A stretch of DNA of 64,000 nucleotides from positions 23,195,087 to 23,259,086 of the forward strand of contig BTRK01000001.1 of NCBI GenBank assembly GCA_036245805.1. The letters run 5' to 3'. The DNA is from Pristionchus mayeri (lineage: Eukaryota; Nematoda; Chromadorea; Rhabditida; Neodiplogasteridae). The position numbers were made by a program, and so were the translations under genes. The notes under the pieces are model-generated. The model searched no databases. It was not told the DNA's origin and was given only the letters and a program-made list of their open reading frames with translations. Shown here in pieces: positions 63,139 to 64,000 of this stretch. Within the stretch, counting starts at the first letter, position 1; the number at the start of each line of letters is the position of its first letter.

Positions 63139-64000
63139 AAAAAAGTTATTTACGAAATATCATTTTTTTATGTAGAAAAAAATGTTTTCTCTATCTAGAT
63201 GTGGCCTTGTCATGGATTTTCTTTTCAAAAATAGTAAGTAGAAGTCAATAGGTACACATCAAAATTACTTTCAAAAAACTCGACTGTGCCTTCAATGTAG
63301 ATATGAAAAATTTGAAAATCCAATTTTTCCAAATCTCCGCCAATTCTTTCTCTTATCCTTGAATTAATGTCAAACCTTCGTTTATAGCAAAAAAAATTCA
63401 TACATTGTTTTTGGACAATTACAAGTGAGAACTGCGAAAATATTATAATCGAGGGAACGCCGTTTCCACGGTGTTCCATACTAATTTTCATCGAGTGATG
63501 AGGATGGGCAAATCCATTCAGCCCCGGGATTGGATGACGAGCAACCAGTTAAGGAACTATATAAACACTCTCAGAGTAGCGATGCCGAAGCTGAGAGTAC
63601 ACAGAAAAGCAGTGGAGTCAGAAGAAGATGAGGAAGACGATGATTTCCATTTGGAGGTGGAAATGGAACCCCATTTCCGCAGTTCTCACTTGTAATTGTC
63701 CAAAACAATGTATGAATGATCTTTTTTGCTATAAACGAAGGTTTAACATTAATTCAAGTATAAGATAAAGAATTGACGGAGATTTGGAAAAATTGAATTT
63801 TCAACATTTTTAAAATTTTCATGTTTGACCAGAAATATCTACATTGAAGGCACAGTCAAGTTTTTTGAAAGTAATTTTGCTGTGTACCTATTGACTTCTA
63901 CTTACTATTTTTGAAAATAAAATCCATGACAAGGCCACCTATAGAGAGAGAAAACAATTTTTTTCTGCATAAAAAATGGTATTTTGTACATAACTTTTTT
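63139..64000. mobile_element. Large inverted-repeat element truncated by the window end
   Basis: A left arm of about 300 nt (63139-63440) and the reverse complement from about 63676 to the window edge are highly similar, with scattered mismatches and small indels. They enclose a loop of about 235 nt. The loop contains a 74-codon ORF (63471-63695) with basic QPRDWMTSNQLRNYINTLRV and acidic EEDEEDDDFHLEVEMEP parts. The right arm is still open at 64000, so the full element is larger. Confidence 0.85.

Overview
The window is nuclear DNA of a nematode. I infer this from the gene content: a RTK of ROS1/ROL-3 type, BATH/BTB proteins, histidine acid phosphatases, an SXP/RAL-2-like secreted protein, a serpentine-receptor-like gene and a tandem set of small arrestin-domain genes. 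The gene structure agrees: many 60-200 nt exons, many introns of only about 40-60 nt, and acceptors of the form TTGCAG/TTTCAG. A rhabditid or diplogastrid is likely; I cannot name the species. All gene models are hand-spliced from reading frames and GT/GC-AG sites. CDS coordinates run from start codon to stop codon and include introns.

Layout. 1-3070 holds no supported gene and is strongly pyrimidine-rich. 3071-11773 (+) is a single-pass receptor tyrosine kinase whose intron 7903-8998 contains a complete antisense BTB gene (8011-8895). 12467-14308 (+) is a small PH-domain-like protein with a TTAA-flanked MITE in an intron. 15681-16258 (-) is barrier-to-autointegration factor (BAF). It is divergent from 16876-27836 (+), a roughly 11 kb, many-exon coiled-coil protein resembling the centrosomal protein CEP350. 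28343-30994 (+) is an SLC22-type transporter. 31260-35659 (-) holds two tandem histidine acid phosphatases. 36136-37825 (-) is a MATH-BTB protein and 38479-39132 (-) a small secreted protein with a C-terminal repeat. 39962-43852 (+) is a four-TM protein with a serpentine-receptor-like gene nested antisense in an intron and a 310 bp foldback MITE in the next intron. 44583-50264 (+) is a tandem array of three arrestin-domain genes, with a fourth at 57076-58633. Between them lie an M13-peptidase-like gene without a visible HExxH (50583-52927, +) and a gene with about twelve C2H2 zinc fingers (53400-56467, -). 59026-62897 (-) is the FG nucleoporin Nup62/NPP-11. The right end is a large inverted-repeat element that runs off the window.

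Most neighbours are functionally unrelated. The clearest local logic is the arrestin array, where three genes share a TGACGTCA site and a GA-rich leader upstream of the start codon. The acid phosphatase pair is a simple tandem duplication. Two antisense genes nested in introns, several foldback elements, long poly-G/C tracts, dispersed TACGGTA motifs and a possible single-base frameshift in the second arrestin gene are the main unusual signals.
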